Assembly: GCF_022829445.1 (NCBI RefSeq)
Contig: NZ_JAKSXY010000066.1
Location: 37,089 to 101,088, forward strand
From: Methylobacterium sp. J-068
GTDB taxonomy: Bacteria; Pseudomonadota; Alphaproteobacteria; Rhizobiales; Beijerinckiaceae
Direction of reading: 5' to 3'
Length of the DNA: 64,000 bases
Shown here: positions 1 to 11,348 of the stretch, in pieces
How the letters are laid out: every line of letters begins with the position of its first letter
How positions within the stretch are numbered: position 1 is the stretch's first letter
Notes under the pieces: model-generated
The model's input: only the letters and a program-made list of their open reading frames with translations
What the model was told of the DNA's origin: nothing
The model's database searches: none
Program-made: the position numbers and the translations under genes

Positions 1-2
1 CG

Positions 3-233
3 GCCCCCGTGCGGGCCGGCGCGCCTCTCTTCGCCGACGCGTCCGGCGAGGCCGTCGGCCGCGTCACCTCGGGCGGCTTCGGGCCGAGCCTGCAGGCGCC
101 GGTCGCCATGGGCTACTTGCCCGCCGCGCTCGCCGCGCCCGGCACCCGCGTGTTCGCGGAGGTGCGCGGCCAGCGCCTGCCCGTCGCTGTCTCGGCGCTG
201 CCCTTCGTTCCGGCGGTCTTCAAGCGCGCCTGA
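3..233 (+). CDS. gcvT: Aminomethyltransferase (glycine cleavage T protein), C-terminal part only
   Basis: The window opens inside a reading frame that ends at 233 and is followed directly by gcvH and gcvP. The visible 76 or so residues match the C-terminal barrel of the T protein: a stretch reading [20 protein letters not shown], then a run in which Lys/Arg-poor sequence precedes a final VFKRA. The T protein takes the aminomethyl group from lipoylated GcvH and passes it to tetrahydrofolate, releasing ammonia. The start and the folate-binding part lie outside the window, so any upstream glycine riboswitch cannot be judged. The assignment rests on both the residual sequence and the gcvT-gcvH-gcvP order. 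Confidence 0.9.
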   Translation, partial: APVRAGAPLFADASGEAVGRVTSGGFGPSLQAPVAMGYLPAALAAPGTRVFAEVRGQRLPVAVSALPFVPAVFKRA

Positions 234-246
234 ACCGACTTGTGCT

Positions 247-288
247 TTCGGCAACAAGACCTGCCCCTTCGGTAACAAGACCTGCCCC
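247..288 (+). repeat. Two 21-bp tandem repeats between gcvT and gcvH
   Basis: Two adjacent 21-base units, each beginning TTCGG and ending in AACAAGACCTGCCCC, fill most of the gap between the gcvT stop and the gcvH ribosome site. They differ at one base (C or T at the sixth position). The second unit is followed by TTC, as if a third unit began. The gcvH ribosome site (CAGGAGAG, around 298-305) lies just downstream and is not part of the repeat. Confidence 0.85.
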
Positions 289-309
289 TTCATCAACCAG
301 GAGAGAACG

Positions 310-672
310 ATGCGGAAGTTCACGGACGAGCACGAGTGGCTGGATTGCGCCGGTGACGTCGCCACGGTGGGCATCACCACCCATGCCGCCGAGCAGCTCG
401 GCGACCTCGTCTTCATCGAGCTGCCGAAGGTCGGCGCGAAGCTGACCAAGGGCGCGGCGGCGGCCGTAGTGGAGTCGGTGAAGGCGGCCTCCGACGTCTA
501 CGCGCCGGTCTCCGGCGAGGTCACGGAGGTGAACGCGGCGGCGGTGGCCGATCCGTCCAGCGTCGGCGCCGACCCGCAGGGGGCCGGCTGGCTCTATCGC
601 ATCCGCCTCGACGATCCCGCCAGCCTCGACGGGCTGATGGACGAGGCGGCCTACGCAGCCTTCGCGAAGTAG
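310..672 (+). CDS. gcvH: Glycine cleavage system H protein
   Basis: This 120-residue protein is the lipoylated carrier that shuttles the aminomethyl intermediate between GcvP, GcvT and the lipoamide dehydrogenase. The lipoyl site is visible as [17 protein letters not shown], with the modified lysine at about residue 58. The N-terminus KFTDEHEWL is the usual GcvH start. The length is slightly short of the common 125-130 residues but complete. A good ribosome site (AGGAGAG) sits 5-6 bases before the ATG. It lies between gcvT and gcvP on the same strand, so an operon is very likely. Confidence 0.97.
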   Translation: MRKFTDEHEWLDCAGDVATVGITTHAAEQLGDLVFIELPKVGAKLTKGAAAAVVESVKAASDVYAPVSGEVTEVNAAAVADPSSVGADPQGAGWLYRIRLDDPASLDGLMDEAAYAAFAK

Positions 673-755
673 CGCGAACACGACCCTTCCCCCTCCGCAG
701 GGGGAGGAACGCGCCCGAGGCGCATGCGACTTGTTTCGATCCCGATGAGGCTCCG

Positions 756-3602
<2,847 letters not shown>

Positions 3603-3614
3603 GGACGCTCCGGC

Positions 3615-3647
3615 CGCTTGGCCTCCCCGTCCGGGGGAGGCCAAGCG
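3615..3647. terminator. Hairpin between convergent gcvP and talarate dehydratase genes
   Basis: A 14-bp perfect stem (CGCTTGGCCTCCCC at 3615-3628 pairing with 3634-3647) with a 5-base loop. It sits between two convergent genes and is a good candidate bidirectional terminator, although no T-run follows it on either strand. Confidence 0.6.
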
Positions 3648-3706
3648 GGTGGCCCGCGCGCGGGGTCGGACCCGAACCTTGGAGCCCGGTCGCGCCGGGG
3701 CGCCGC

Positions 3707-4849
3707 TCAGCCCAGGCTGCCGAATCCGGCGGTCTCGCGGGTCCAGGCGAGGGCCTGCTCGCTCAGGCTGATTCCGAGGCCGGGCCGCGTCGGCACGAGC
3801 ATGCGCCCGTCCTTCAGGTCCAGGCGCTCGTTGAACAGGGGCTCCAGCCACTCGAAATGCTCGACCCAGGGCTCGCGCTGCATCGCCGCGGCCAGATGAA
3901 TGTGCAACTCCATCGAGAAGTGCGGCGCGATCGTCATGCCCGCATGCTCGGCCAGGGTCGCGACCTTGAGGAAGGGCGTGATGCCGCCGACGCGCGGCGC
4001 GTCCGGCATCAGGAAGTCGGCCCCGTTCTGGCGGATGAAGTCCCAGTGCTCGGACACGCTGGTCAGCATCTCGCCGGTCGCGATCGGGGTATCGAGCGCC
4101 GCCGCCAGGGCCGCGTGGCCCGCCGCGTCGTAGCAATCGAGGGGTTCCTCGATCCAGATCAGGTTGAAGCGCTCGAAGATGCGGCCCATGCGCATGGCCG
4201 TCGGCCGGTCCCATTGCTGGTTGGCGTCGACCATCAGCGGGAACGCGTCGCCGAGATGTTCGCGCACCCGGGACACCCGCTCGATGTCGAGGGCCCAGTC
4301 CGGCTGCCCGACCTTCAGCTTGATGCCGCCGATGCCCCGCTCGCGGGAACGGTCCGTGTTGACGAGCAGTTCGTCGAGCGGCGTGTGCAGGAAGCCCCCG
4401 GAGGTGTTGTAGCAGCGCACCGAATCGCGCTGCGCGCCGAGGAGCTTGGCGAGCGAGAGGCCGGCCCGCTTGCCCTTGAGGTCCCACAGCGCCACGTCGA
4501 AGGCGCCGATGGCCTGCACGGCGAGGCCGCTGCGGCCGACGGAGGCGCCGGCCCAGGCCAGCTTGTCCCAGGCCTTGCCGATATCGCTCGGGTCCTCGCC
4601 GAGGAGGGCGGGGGCGATCTCGCGGGCATGAGCGAACTGACCGGGGCCGCCGGCCCGCTTCGAGTAGCTGATGCCGAGGCCGCGATGCCCCGCGCTGGTC
4701 TCGACCTCGCAGAACAGGATCGCGATCTCGGTCATCGGCTTCTGGCGGCCGGTGAGCACCTTGGCGTCGCTGATCGGGTTCTTCAGCGGCAGGTAGACGG
4801 AGCGCAGCCGGATGCCGGTGACTGTCTCGTGCGTGTCGACCATCGTCAT
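3707..4849 (-). CDS. Enolase-superfamily L-talarate/galactarate dehydratase-like enzyme
   Basis: A 380-residue member of the mandelate racemase subgroup of the enolase superfamily. The Lys-x-Lys base pair is visible in GIGGIKLKVGQP, and the metal ligands follow in VDANQQWD, WIEEPLD and ATGEML; the histidine of the His-Asp dyad is likely the one in IAPHFSMELH. Long conserved stretches such as FSYSKRAGGPGQF-like and GGFLHTPLDELL segments point to L-talarate/galactarate dehydratase, which removes water from a C6 aldarate to give a 2-keto-3-deoxy acid. An acid-sugar MFS transporter lies just upstream on the same strand. The exact substrate (talarate, galactarate or another aldarate) cannot be fixed from sequence alone. 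Confidence 0.85.
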   Translation of the reverse strand: MTMVDTHETVTGIRLRSVYLPLKNPISDAKVLTGRQKPMTEIAILFCEVETSAGHRGLGISYSKRAGGPGQFAHAREIAPALLGEDPSDIGKAWDKLAWAGASVGRSGLAVQAIGAFDVALWDLKGKRAGLSLAKLLGAQRDSVRCYNTSGGFLHTPLDELLVNTDRSRERGIGGIKLKVGQPDWALDIERVSRVREHLGDAFPLMVDANQQWDRPTAMRMGRIFERFNLIWIEEPLDCYDAAGHAALAAALDTPIATGEMLTSVSEHWDFIRQNGADFLMPDAPRVGGITPFLKVATLAEHAGMTIAPHFSMELHIHLAAAMQREPWVEHFEWLEPLFNERLDLKDGRMLVPTRPGLGISLSEQALAWTRETAGFGSLG

Positions 4850-4949
4850 CTCCAGGGGTTTCGGATGTTTCGCGTGCGTGGATCGGCCGAGCCGCGGCGC
4901 GTCCGGCTTCGAAGTGTCGTGGTCTCGGTGTCTCGTGCGGGCGCCTCGA

Positions 4950-5009
4950 ACCGAATCCGGTTGCTCCCTTCGGGATGGCGGATTCGGGGATGGCGGATTC
5001 GGGCTTCGC
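4950..5009. repeat. Extragenic palindromic repeat (CTCCCTTCGGGATGGCGGATT family), copy 1
   Basis: The gap between the MFS transporter stop and the dehydratase start contains CCGAATCCGGTTGCTCCC, then TTCGGGATGGCGGATTCGG, which can fold back on itself. The 15-base unit TGGCGGATTCGGGGA is then repeated once in tandem. Related copies occur near 29905-29944, 44110-44150 and 62160-62225, always between genes. Confidence 0.65.
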
Positions 5010-6383
5010 TCAGGCGCCGCGCGTCGAACCGAGCCCCGCCGGCAGGGGCGTCGCGGCGGGGGCCGGCGCGGGCTCGGAGCCCGGCTCCACCTCCAGGCGC
5101 CGCAGCGGCCCGACGATGACGAGGTAGGAGAACGCGCCGACGAGGGCGACGAAGCCGATATAGACCAGCGCGAGGTCGAACGAGCCCATCTCCTTGACGA
5201 TGATGCCGATGGCCAGGGGCGTGACGATGCTGGCGATGTTTCCGCAGAAGTTGAACACGCCGCCGCTGACGCCCATGATCTGCTTCGGGGAAACGTCGCC
5301 GACGATGCACCAGCCGAGATTGCCGATGCCCTTGGCGAAGAACGCCACGCTCATCACCACGATCACGAAGACGTCGGAGCGGACGTAGTTCGCCAGGACG
5401 ATGCTGCTCGAGAACAGCAGGCCGGTGATGATGGGCAGCTTGCGCGCCACGGTCAGGCTGTAGCCGCGCCGCAGCATCCAATCCGACCAGACGCCGCCGG
5501 CGAGCCCGCCGAGGAAGCCGCAGATCGCCGGGATGGCCGCGACGAGGCCGACCTTGAGGATCGACATGCCCCGCGCTTCGAGCAGGTAGGTCGGGAACCA
5601 GGTCAGGAAGAACCAGGTGATCGTCGTGAGGCAGAACTGGCCGATATAGATGCCGACCATCATCCGGTTGGTGACCAGGGCCTTGACCTCGGACCAGCGG
5701 ATGCGGTCGCGCTTGTCGCCCATGTTCGGCAGGCCGCCGCCGGCCTCGATGTAGTCGATCTCGGCTTGGTTCACGCGGCCGTGCTGGCGCGGTTCGTGAA
5801 CGTAGACGAGCCAGACGAAGCCCAGCACGATGCCGACGCCGCCGGCCCAGAAGAAGATCGCCTGCCAGCTATGGGCGTGGAGGATGTAGGTCATCACCGG
5901 CGTGAAGACCGCGAGCGCGAAGTATTGCGCCGACTGGAAGATCGAGGTCGCGAAGGCGCGCTCCTTCGTGGGGAACCACATCACGGTCAGGCGGCTGTTG
6001 GCCGGGAAGGCCGGCGATTCCGCGATGCCCATGAGGAAGCGCAGGCCGAAGAGCGCCAAGAAGGTGAACGAGACGAGGTGGACCAGACCCTGCATCATCG
6101 TGAAGGCCGACCACAGGATCAGGCCGATGCCGTAGACGAGCCGGGCACCGTACTTGTCGAGGATCCAGCCGCCGGGAATCTGCATGGCGGTGTAGGCCCA
6201 GCCGAACGCCGAGAAGGCGAGGCCCATCGTGATCGCGTCGAAGCCGAATTCGGCCCGCATGGCGGACGCGGCGACCGACAGGGTGGCGCGGTCGACGTAG
6301 TTGAACGTGGTGGCCAGAAAAATCAGCGTCAGAATGACGTACCTGATATTCGTCCTGCGCGGGCCAAGCTCGGCTTGAGACAT
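5010..6383 (-). CDS. MFS transporter, anion:cation symporter (glucarate/galactarate type)
   Basis: A 457-residue inner-membrane transporter of the major facilitator superfamily. The start was placed at the ATG at 6383 because a strong ribosome site (GGAGGAATGTC) lies directly before it; the longer open frame upstream has no such site. The first half carries NYVDRATLSVAASAM and a helix-2/3 loop GGWILDKYGARLVYG, typical of the anion:cation symporter family that contains GudP and GarP. The protein has the expected twelve hydrophobic segments. It lies upstream of the talarate/galactarate dehydratase on the same strand, so the pair probably imports and dehydrates an aldarate. The C-terminus is rich in Ala, Pro and Glu. 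Confidence 0.88.
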   Translation of the reverse strand: MSQAELGPRRTNIRYVILTLIFLATTFNYVDRATLSVAASAMRAEFGFDAITMGLAFSAFGWAYTAMQIPGGWILDKYGARLVYGIGLILWSAFTMMQGLVHLVSFTFLALFGLRFLMGIAESPAFPANSRLTVMWFPTKERAFATSIFQSAQYFALAVFTPVMTYILHAHSWQAIFFWAGGVGIVLGFVWLVYVHEPRQHGRVNQAEIDYIEAGGGLPNMGDKRDRIRWSEVKALVTNRMMVGIYIGQFCLTTITWFFLTWFPTYLLEARGMSILKVGLVAAIPAICGFLGGLAGGVWSDWMLRRGYSLTVARKLPIITGLLFSSSIVLANYVRSDVFVIVVMSVAFFAKGIGNLGWCIVGDVSPKQIMGVSGGVFNFCGNIASIVTPLAIGIIVKEMGSFDLALVYIGFVALVGAFSYLVIVGPLRRLEVEPGSEPAPAPAATPLPAGLGSTRGA

Positions 6384-6611
6384 GACATTCCTCCGGTGGG
6401 GCAAGCCATTCTCGCGAGGGACAGACCTCGCGGCGGCCTTTTGCCACCGCCCGTCATGAGGCAGCAGGATAATGCCGTCCAAGCCTATTCCTGAATTGAT
6501 CGATACCGAATCTGGAATGATCGTTCGTCGGGCCAGCCCGCCGCTCACGGGCGACCACCCGCCGCGATCGTCCTCGCACCGGCCATGCGAGTCCGGTGAA
6601 GAGGAGCGGTC

Positions 6612-7124
6612 GTGACCGGGACGCGCTACACGATCCTGCCCAGCCCCATCGGCCCGCTCGTCCTCGCGGGCACGGACGAACGGCTCGCCTGCATCGGCTT
6701 CCCCTCCGGAAAGGGCGCGGTGACGCCGGGGGCGGACTGGCTTCGGGACGATGCGGCCTTCGTGGAGGCGCGGGATCAGCTCGGCGCCTATTTCGAGGGG
6801 CGCCTCACCCGGTTCGACCTCGCGCTGGCCCCGCGCGGCACGCCGTTCCAGCGCGAGGTCTGGCGGGCGCTCACCGACATTCCGCCGGGCACGACGATCT
6901 CCTACGGCGAACTCGCCCGCCGGATCGGGCGCCCGAGCGCCAGCCGGGCGGTGGGCGCGGCCAACGGCGCCAATCCCCTGCCCATCGTGGTGCCCTGCCA
7001 CCGGGTCATCGGCGCCGGCGGCGCCCTGACGGGCTTTGCCGGCGGGCTCGACACGAAGCGCTTCCTGCTCGCGCTGGAACGGGGCGGCTCCTGCGCGGAA
7101 CCCGCGCAGGGCTGCCTGCTATGA
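6612..7124 (+). CDS. ogt: Methylated-DNA--[protein]-cysteine S-methyltransferase
   Basis: A 170-residue suicide repair enzyme that removes alkyl groups from O6-alkylguanine and O4-alkylthymine in DNA. The acceptor cysteine is at about residue 129 in the hallmark VVPCHRVIGAGGALTGFAGG. The helix-turn-helix region around ISYGELARRIGRPSASRAVG is intact. The gene starts with GTG, supported by the ribosome site GAAGAGGAG just upstream. There is no Ada-type N-terminal domain, so this is the stand-alone Ogt form. It is followed directly by the remnant of an unrelated ABC exporter. Confidence 0.95.
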   Translation: MTGTRYTILPSPIGPLVLAGTDERLACIGFPSGKGAVTPGADWLRDDAAFVEARDQLGAYFEGRLTRFDLALAPRGTPFQREVWRALTDIPPGTTISYGELARRIGRPSASRAVGAANGANPLPIVVPCHRVIGAGGALTGFAGGLDTKRFLLALERGGSCAEPAQGCLL

Positions 7125-7179
7125 GATCGCCCGGGCGCCGCGCACGTCGCGCCTGGTTCTTGGGCCACCATCGAGGGGT

Positions 7180-7377
7180 ATCCCGGTCCTCGTCCTCGAC
7201 GCGTGGGCGGCCGAGCAGGATCCGACGGTCCGGCGCCTGTTCTGCACGCGGCCCCTGATCGTCCTCGGCCACGACGACCGCGACTTCGACGCGGCGGACC
7301 GCGTGATCCACCTCCGGGACGGCCTGATCCGCGACGTCTCTTCGGAAGAAACCGCCGCGGAGGCGGTGCCGGCCTGA
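7180..7377 (+). pseudogene. C-terminal remnant of a cyclic-peptide ABC exporter (SyrD/PvdE type)
   Basis: About 66 codons match the end of the ATP-binding domain of the SyrD/PvdE-type cyclic peptide exporters. The Walker B region reads PVLVLDAWAAEQDPTVRRLF, where the family has LVLDEWAADQDP. It is followed by IVLGHDDRDFDAADRVIHL, where the family has ISHDDRYFDVADRV. About a dozen residues that normally separate these motifs are missing, and the catalytic glutamate after the Walker B aspartate is replaced by Ala. No start codon, transmembrane domain or Walker A motif is present upstream; the region there belongs to ogt. I read this as a degraded tail, not a functional gene. Confidence 0.65.
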
Positions 7378-7384
7378 CCGCGCC

Positions 7385-8098
7385 CTATTTCGGCAGCGCG
7401 TAGATGTTCACGTCGAGCTTCTCGTCCGCCTTGTCGTTGAGGTCGGTGACGTATTCCTCGATGAACCGGTCCTGCACCACCACGTCCTTGGCATCGAGAT
7501 AGGCCGTCAGGGTCTCGTAGGTGCCGTCGATCTCGTCGTAGGAGCCCTTGTGCGGGAAGCGCAGGGCCCGGCCGCTCGGCGTGGTGCCGAAGCGCAGGCC
7601 GTCGCTCTCGGCGGGTTTGGGGTCCGGCATCGCGGCGATCGGGATCATGGCGTCGTACTGGAAGCCGTCGTCGTCGGTCTTGGCGAAGACCGCGATCGGG
7701 CGCCCGACCGGCTGGATGCCGGCCTTGGCGAGGTCCGCCTCGATCCGCTGGAAGGCCGCCTTGAGGCTCGGCACCGCCTCCTCCCACTTCGCCCGTCCGG
7801 CCAGGATCGCGGCGGGCTTGGCCGGCAGCGAGACCTCGTCGACGTCGTTGGCGTCGCCCGGCGTCGCCACCAGGGTCTGGCGGGCAGCGGCCGGCGGCGT
7901 GGCCGGGGAGGGCGCGGCGCCGGCCTGCGCGGGCACCGGAATGTCCGCCGTTCCTGGCGTCTTCGGGTCCGGGTTGGTGGTGGTCGGCAGCGGGTTCGCC
8001 ACGGCCGGCGGCGTCGGTTGAGCGAAGGCCGGGGGCGCGGCGCAGGCGACCGAGAGAGCGAAGCACCCGGCGAGCAGCGTGAAACGAGTGCGGGTCAA
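7385..8098 (-). CDS. Secreted protein with a GyrI-like effector-binding domain
   Basis: A predicted 237-residue exported protein. I chose the TTG at 8098 as start because GGAG lies about 8 bases upstream and the codons that follow encode a signal peptide (LLAGCFALSVACAAPPAFA). After a Pro/Ala-rich linker of about 60 residues, the C-terminal 150 residues resemble the GyrI-like/AraC effector-binding fold: AFQRIEADLAKAGIQPVGRP, a DDDGFQYDAMIPI strand and a final FIEEYVTDLNDKADEKLDVNIY. Such domains bind small molecules; an exported version is less common. Its ligand is unknown. It is transcribed away from dapF. Confidence 0.6.
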   Translation of the reverse strand: MTRTRFTLLAGCFALSVACAAPPAFAQPTPPAVANPLPTTTNPDPKTPGTADIPVPAQAGAAPSPATPPAAARQTLVATPGDANDVDEVSLPAKPAAILAGRAKWEEAVPSLKAAFQRIEADLAKAGIQPVGRPIAVFAKTDDDGFQYDAMIPIAAMPDPKPAESDGLRFGTTPSGRALRFPHKGSYDEIDGTYETLTAYLDAKDVVVQDRFIEEYVTDLNDKADEKLDVNIYALPK

Positions 8099-8341
8099 GG
8101 CGGGAGCTCCGGAAGGTCGCTGAGCCGGATCGTCGAATCGGACGAATCCCGGCCATCCGCCATAAGGTAGTGGCGATGGCACGGGCCGGCGAGACGCACC
8201 GCGTGCCGGCCCGCACGAAGCGCGCCGGGCGCGGCGCTTCTGCAACGCAGCCGGGCGTCGCGGCCCCCGTGCGCGCGGCGGCGCTTTGGCCTATAGCGGC
8301 GGCCAGAGCGAACCGACGACGCGGAGGAGAGACAGGGCGGC

Positions 8342-9280
8342 ATGAGCGAGCTTGCGCATCGACGCTTCCTGAAGATGCACGGCGCCGGCAACCGGATCGT
8401 GGTGCTGGACCTGCGCGGCACCGCCGTGCGGGTCGGGGCCGCGGAGGCGCGCGCCATCGCGGCCTATCCGCGCTCGGCCTTCGATCAGCTCATGGTGATC
8501 CACGATGCCCGCACGCCCGGCACCGACGCGAGCCTGCGCATCTACAACACCGACGGCTCGGAGGCCGGCGCCTGCGGCAACGGCACGCGCTGCGTCGCCT
8601 ACGCGATGCTCGACGACCCGGCCATGGCGCGCCCCGCCGAGAGCGGCCGGCTGACCCTGGAGACGGCCGGCGGCCTCGTCGGCGTCAAGCGCGAGGCCGA
8701 ACGCTCCTTCACCGTCGACATGGGCCGGCCGAAACTCGCCTGGGACGAGATCCCGCTGGCCGAGCCGTTCCAGGACACGCGTCGGATCGAACTCCAGATC
8801 GGCCCCATCGACGATCCGGTGCTGCACTCGCCGGGGGCGGTCAGCATGGGCAACCCGCACGCGGTCTTCTTCGTCGCGCGCGACCCCGACGGCTACGACC
8901 TCGCCCGCATCGGGCCGATGCTGGAGAACCATCCGATCTTTCCCGAGCGCGCCAACATCTCGGTCGCGCAGGTGCTCGGGCCGGACCGGATCAAGCTGCG
9001 GGTCTGGGAGCGCGGCGCCGGGCTGACGCTCGCCTGCGGCACCGCCGCCTGCGCCACGGTGGTGGCGGCCTCGCGCCTGCGGATGATCGGCCGGAGCGCC
9101 GCCGTGAGCCTGCCCGGCGGCGACCTCGCCATCGAGTGGCGCGCCGACGACCATGTGCTGATGACCGGCCCGGTGGCCCTCGAATGGGACGGCACCCTCC
9201 CGCCGGACATCTTTTCGCAGACAGACACTTCGCAGGCGGACACTTCGCGGGCAGGCACTTCGCGGGAAGGCACCGCCTGA
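8342..9280 (+). CDS. dapF: Diaminopimelate epimerase
   Basis: A 312-residue enzyme that converts LL- to meso-diaminopimelate for lysine and peptidoglycan. Both catalytic cysteines are present: about Cys78 in GACGNGTRC and Cys232 in [13 protein letters not shown]. Two things are unusual. The N-terminal motif reads [12 protein letters not shown] where most family members have GNDF, so the residue after the conserved Asn is Arg instead of Asp. The C-terminus ends in four 5-residue repeats ([20 protein letters not shown]) encoded by 15-base tandem units. These make the protein longer than the usual 275-290 residues. The stop overlaps the context of mtaB, which starts one base later. Confidence 0.95.
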   Translation: MSELAHRRFLKMHGAGNRIVVLDLRGTAVRVGAAEARAIAAYPRSAFDQLMVIHDARTPGTDASLRIYNTDGSEAGACGNGTRCVAYAMLDDPAMARPAESGRLTLETAGGLVGVKREAERSFTVDMGRPKLAWDEIPLAEPFQDTRRIELQIGPIDDPVLHSPGAVSMGNPHAVFFVARDPDGYDLARIGPMLENHPIFPERANISVAQVLGPDRIKLRVWERGAGLTLACGTAACATVVAASRLRMIGRSAAVSLPGGDLAIEWRADDHVLMTGPVALEWDGTLPPDIFSQTDTSQADTSRAGTSREGTA

Positions 9281-9281
9281 C

Positions 9282-10571
9282 ATGGCGGTCGAGACCCTGA
9301 CCTTCGGCTGCCGCCTCAACACCGTCGAGTCGGAGGTGATGCGCGGGCACGCCGAAGCGGGACTTGCCCAAGCGGGACTCGCCGACCGCGACCTCGTCAT
9401 CGTGAACACCTGCACGGTCACGGCGGAGGCCGGGCGCCAGGCCCGCAAGGCGATCCGCCGTCTCGCCCGCGAGCGGCCGGGGGCCGAAATCGTGGTGACG
9501 GGCTGCGGCGCGCAGGTCGAGACCGCCGACTACGCCGCGATGCCGGAGGTGGCGCGCCTCGTCGGCAACGACGCCAAGGGCCGAGCCGAGACCTGGGACG
9601 CGAAGGCCTGGGACGAGAAGACCTGGACCATAGAGGGCGCGCCGTCGTCGCGAGCCCGGGTCGACGACATCATGGCCGTGCGGGAGGCCGCCCCGACCCG
9701 GATCGCCGGCATCGCGGGGCACACCCGTGCCTTCGTTCCGGTGCAGAACGGCTGCGACCATCGCTGCACCTTCTGCGTGATCCCGTTCGGGCGCGGCAAT
9801 TCCCGCTCCGTGGCGGTGAGCGACGTGATCGATCAGATCGCCCACATCGTCGAGCGGGGCGGGCGCGAGGTGGTGCTCACCGGCGTCGACCTCACCGCCT
9901 ATGGCCGCGATCTCCCGGCGCCGTCGAGCCTCGGCCGGCTGGTCCGGGCGATCCTGGCGCGGGTGCCCGGCCTCGGCCGCCTGCGCCTCTCCTCCATCGA
10001 TTCCATCGAGGCCGACGACGCCCTGATGGAGGCCATTGCCGATGAAAAGCGGCTGATGCCGCATTTCCATCTCTCGCTCCAGGCGGGCGACGACCTGATC
10101 CTGAAGCGGATGAAGCGGCGCCACGCCCGCGCCGACGCGATCCGGTTCTGCGAGGCCGTGCGGGCCCTGCGCCCCCATGCGGTCTTCGGCGCCGACCTCA
10201 TCGCGGGCTTTCCCACCGAGACCGAGGCGCAGTTCGCCCGCTCCCTCGACCTCGTGGCCGCCTGCGGCCTGACGCACCTGCACGTCTTCCCCTACTCGGC
10301 GCGCCCCGGCACCCCGGCCGCGCGGATGCCGCCGGTGCCCGGCGAGATCGTGCGGGACCGCGCCGCCCGCCTGCGCGCGGCCGGCGCCTCGGCCCTGGAG
10401 GCCCACCTGGCGGGGGAGGTCGGCCGGCCCCACCGCGTGCTCACCGAGCGCGGCGGCATGGGCCGGACCGAGGGGTTCACGCCCGTGCGACTGTCACCGG
10501 ACCAGCCGGCGGGCGTGTTTCGCGACGTCACGATCGCCGGGCATGACGGGCGCGTGCTGATCGCCGCGTGA
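9282..10571 (+). CDS. mtaB: tRNA threonylcarbamoyladenosine methylthiotransferase
   Basis: A 429-residue radical SAM enzyme of the MiaB group that adds a methylthio group to t6A37 of tRNAs. The radical SAM cluster motif CDHRCTFC (Cys158, Cys162, Cys165) is intact, and the N-terminal UPF0004 domain has its cysteines in TFGCRLNTVES and NTCTVTAEA and TGCGAQ. The last about 60 residues correspond to the TRAM-like region. The MtaB subtype (as opposed to MiaB or RimO) is inferred from the FGCRLNTVESE start. Two stretches carry 15-base tandem duplications: AEAGLAQAGLA near residue 25 and TWDAKAWDEKTW near residue 105. It is probably co-transcribed with dapF. Confidence 0.9.
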   Translation: MAVETLTFGCRLNTVESEVMRGHAEAGLAQAGLADRDLVIVNTCTVTAEAGRQARKAIRRLARERPGAEIVVTGCGAQVETADYAAMPEVARLVGNDAKGRAETWDAKAWDEKTWTIEGAPSSRARVDDIMAVREAAPTRIAGIAGHTRAFVPVQNGCDHRCTFCVIPFGRGNSRSVAVSDVIDQIAHIVERGGREVVLTGVDLTAYGRDLPAPSSLGRLVRAILARVPGLGRLRLSSIDSIEADDALMEAIADEKRLMPHFHLSLQAGDDLILKRMKRRHARADAIRFCEAVRALRPHAVFGADLIAGFPTETEAQFARSLDLVAACGLTHLHVFPYSARPGTPAARMPPVPGEIVRDRAARLRAAGASALEAHLAGEVGRPHRVLTERGGMGRTEGFTPVRLSPDQPAGVFRDVTIAGHDGRVLIAA

Positions 10572-10605
10572 GTCCCGTTCGCGGACGCGAGAGACGAGAC
10601 AGCGA

Positions 10606-11307
10606 TCAGCCGGTGAAGCCACACCGCTCCAATCCCGCCCGCATGTGCTCGGGCGCGGGCGCCTCGACCAGGATCGGCGGCTTCTTCGGGTAGAGCGGCA
10701 GGCGCAGCGCGCGGGCGTGAAGCTGCAGGCCCGGGCCGCCGCTGCGGGGCGCGGCGCCGTAGATCGGATCGCCGAGGATCGGGAACCCCATCGCGGCGCA
10801 ATGGACCCGCAGTTGGTGCGTCCGGCCGGTGACCGGCGCGAGCGCGAGCCAGGTCAGGCCGCCACCGCGTCCGAGCACGGAAAAGCGGGTCAGGGACGGA
10901 TCCCCCGCCGGGTCGGCCTTCATCCACCAGGAGCGCGGATCGTCGGAGCGGCGGGCCAGCGGCAGGTCGATGCTCCCGGCTTCCTCGGACGGACCACCCT
11001 CGACCAGGGCCCAGTAGGTCTTCTCCACCGTGCCGCTCGCGGCGAAGAGCTTGTTGAGGCGAGCCAGCGCCTTGGCGTGGCGCCCGAGCGCGAGGCAGCC
11101 GGAGGTGTCGCGGTCGAGGCGGTGGGCGGCCTCCGGGCGCCGGGGCAGGCCGAAGCGCAGGGCGTCGAGATGGTCGGTGAGGGTCTCGCCGCCCTTCGGG
11201 CCGGGATGGACGGGCAAACCCGCCGGCTTGTCGATGACGAGCACAAGGGCATCGCGGTAGAGGAGGCGCGCGCCTATGTCTGGTACGAGGGCATCGGCTG
11301 GGGGCAT
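10606..11307 (-). CDS. RluA-family RNA pseudouridine synthase
   Basis: A 233-residue enzyme that isomerises uridine to pseudouridine in rRNA or tRNA. The catalytic motif HRLDRDTSGCLALGR is complete, with the Asp at the second position of RDTSG. The protein lacks an S4 domain, so it is of the short, RluA-like form. The target base cannot be told from sequence. It converges on mtaB and diverges from ftsY, whose start is 41 bases away. Confidence 0.9.
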   Translation of the reverse strand: MPPADALVPDIGARLLYRDALVLVIDKPAGLPVHPGPKGGETLTDHLDALRFGLPRRPEAAHRLDRDTSGCLALGRHAKALARLNKLFAASGTVEKTYWALVEGGPSEEAGSIDLPLARRSDDPRSWWMKADPAGDPSLTRFSVLGRGGGLTWLALAPVTGRTHQLRVHCAAMGFPILGDPIYGAAPRSGGPGLQLHARALRLPLYPKKPPILVEAPAPEHMRAGLERCGFTG

Positions 11308-11348
11308 AGCCTCGCGCTAACTATGCCGGGTCCGGGGAGCAAGCGGGA

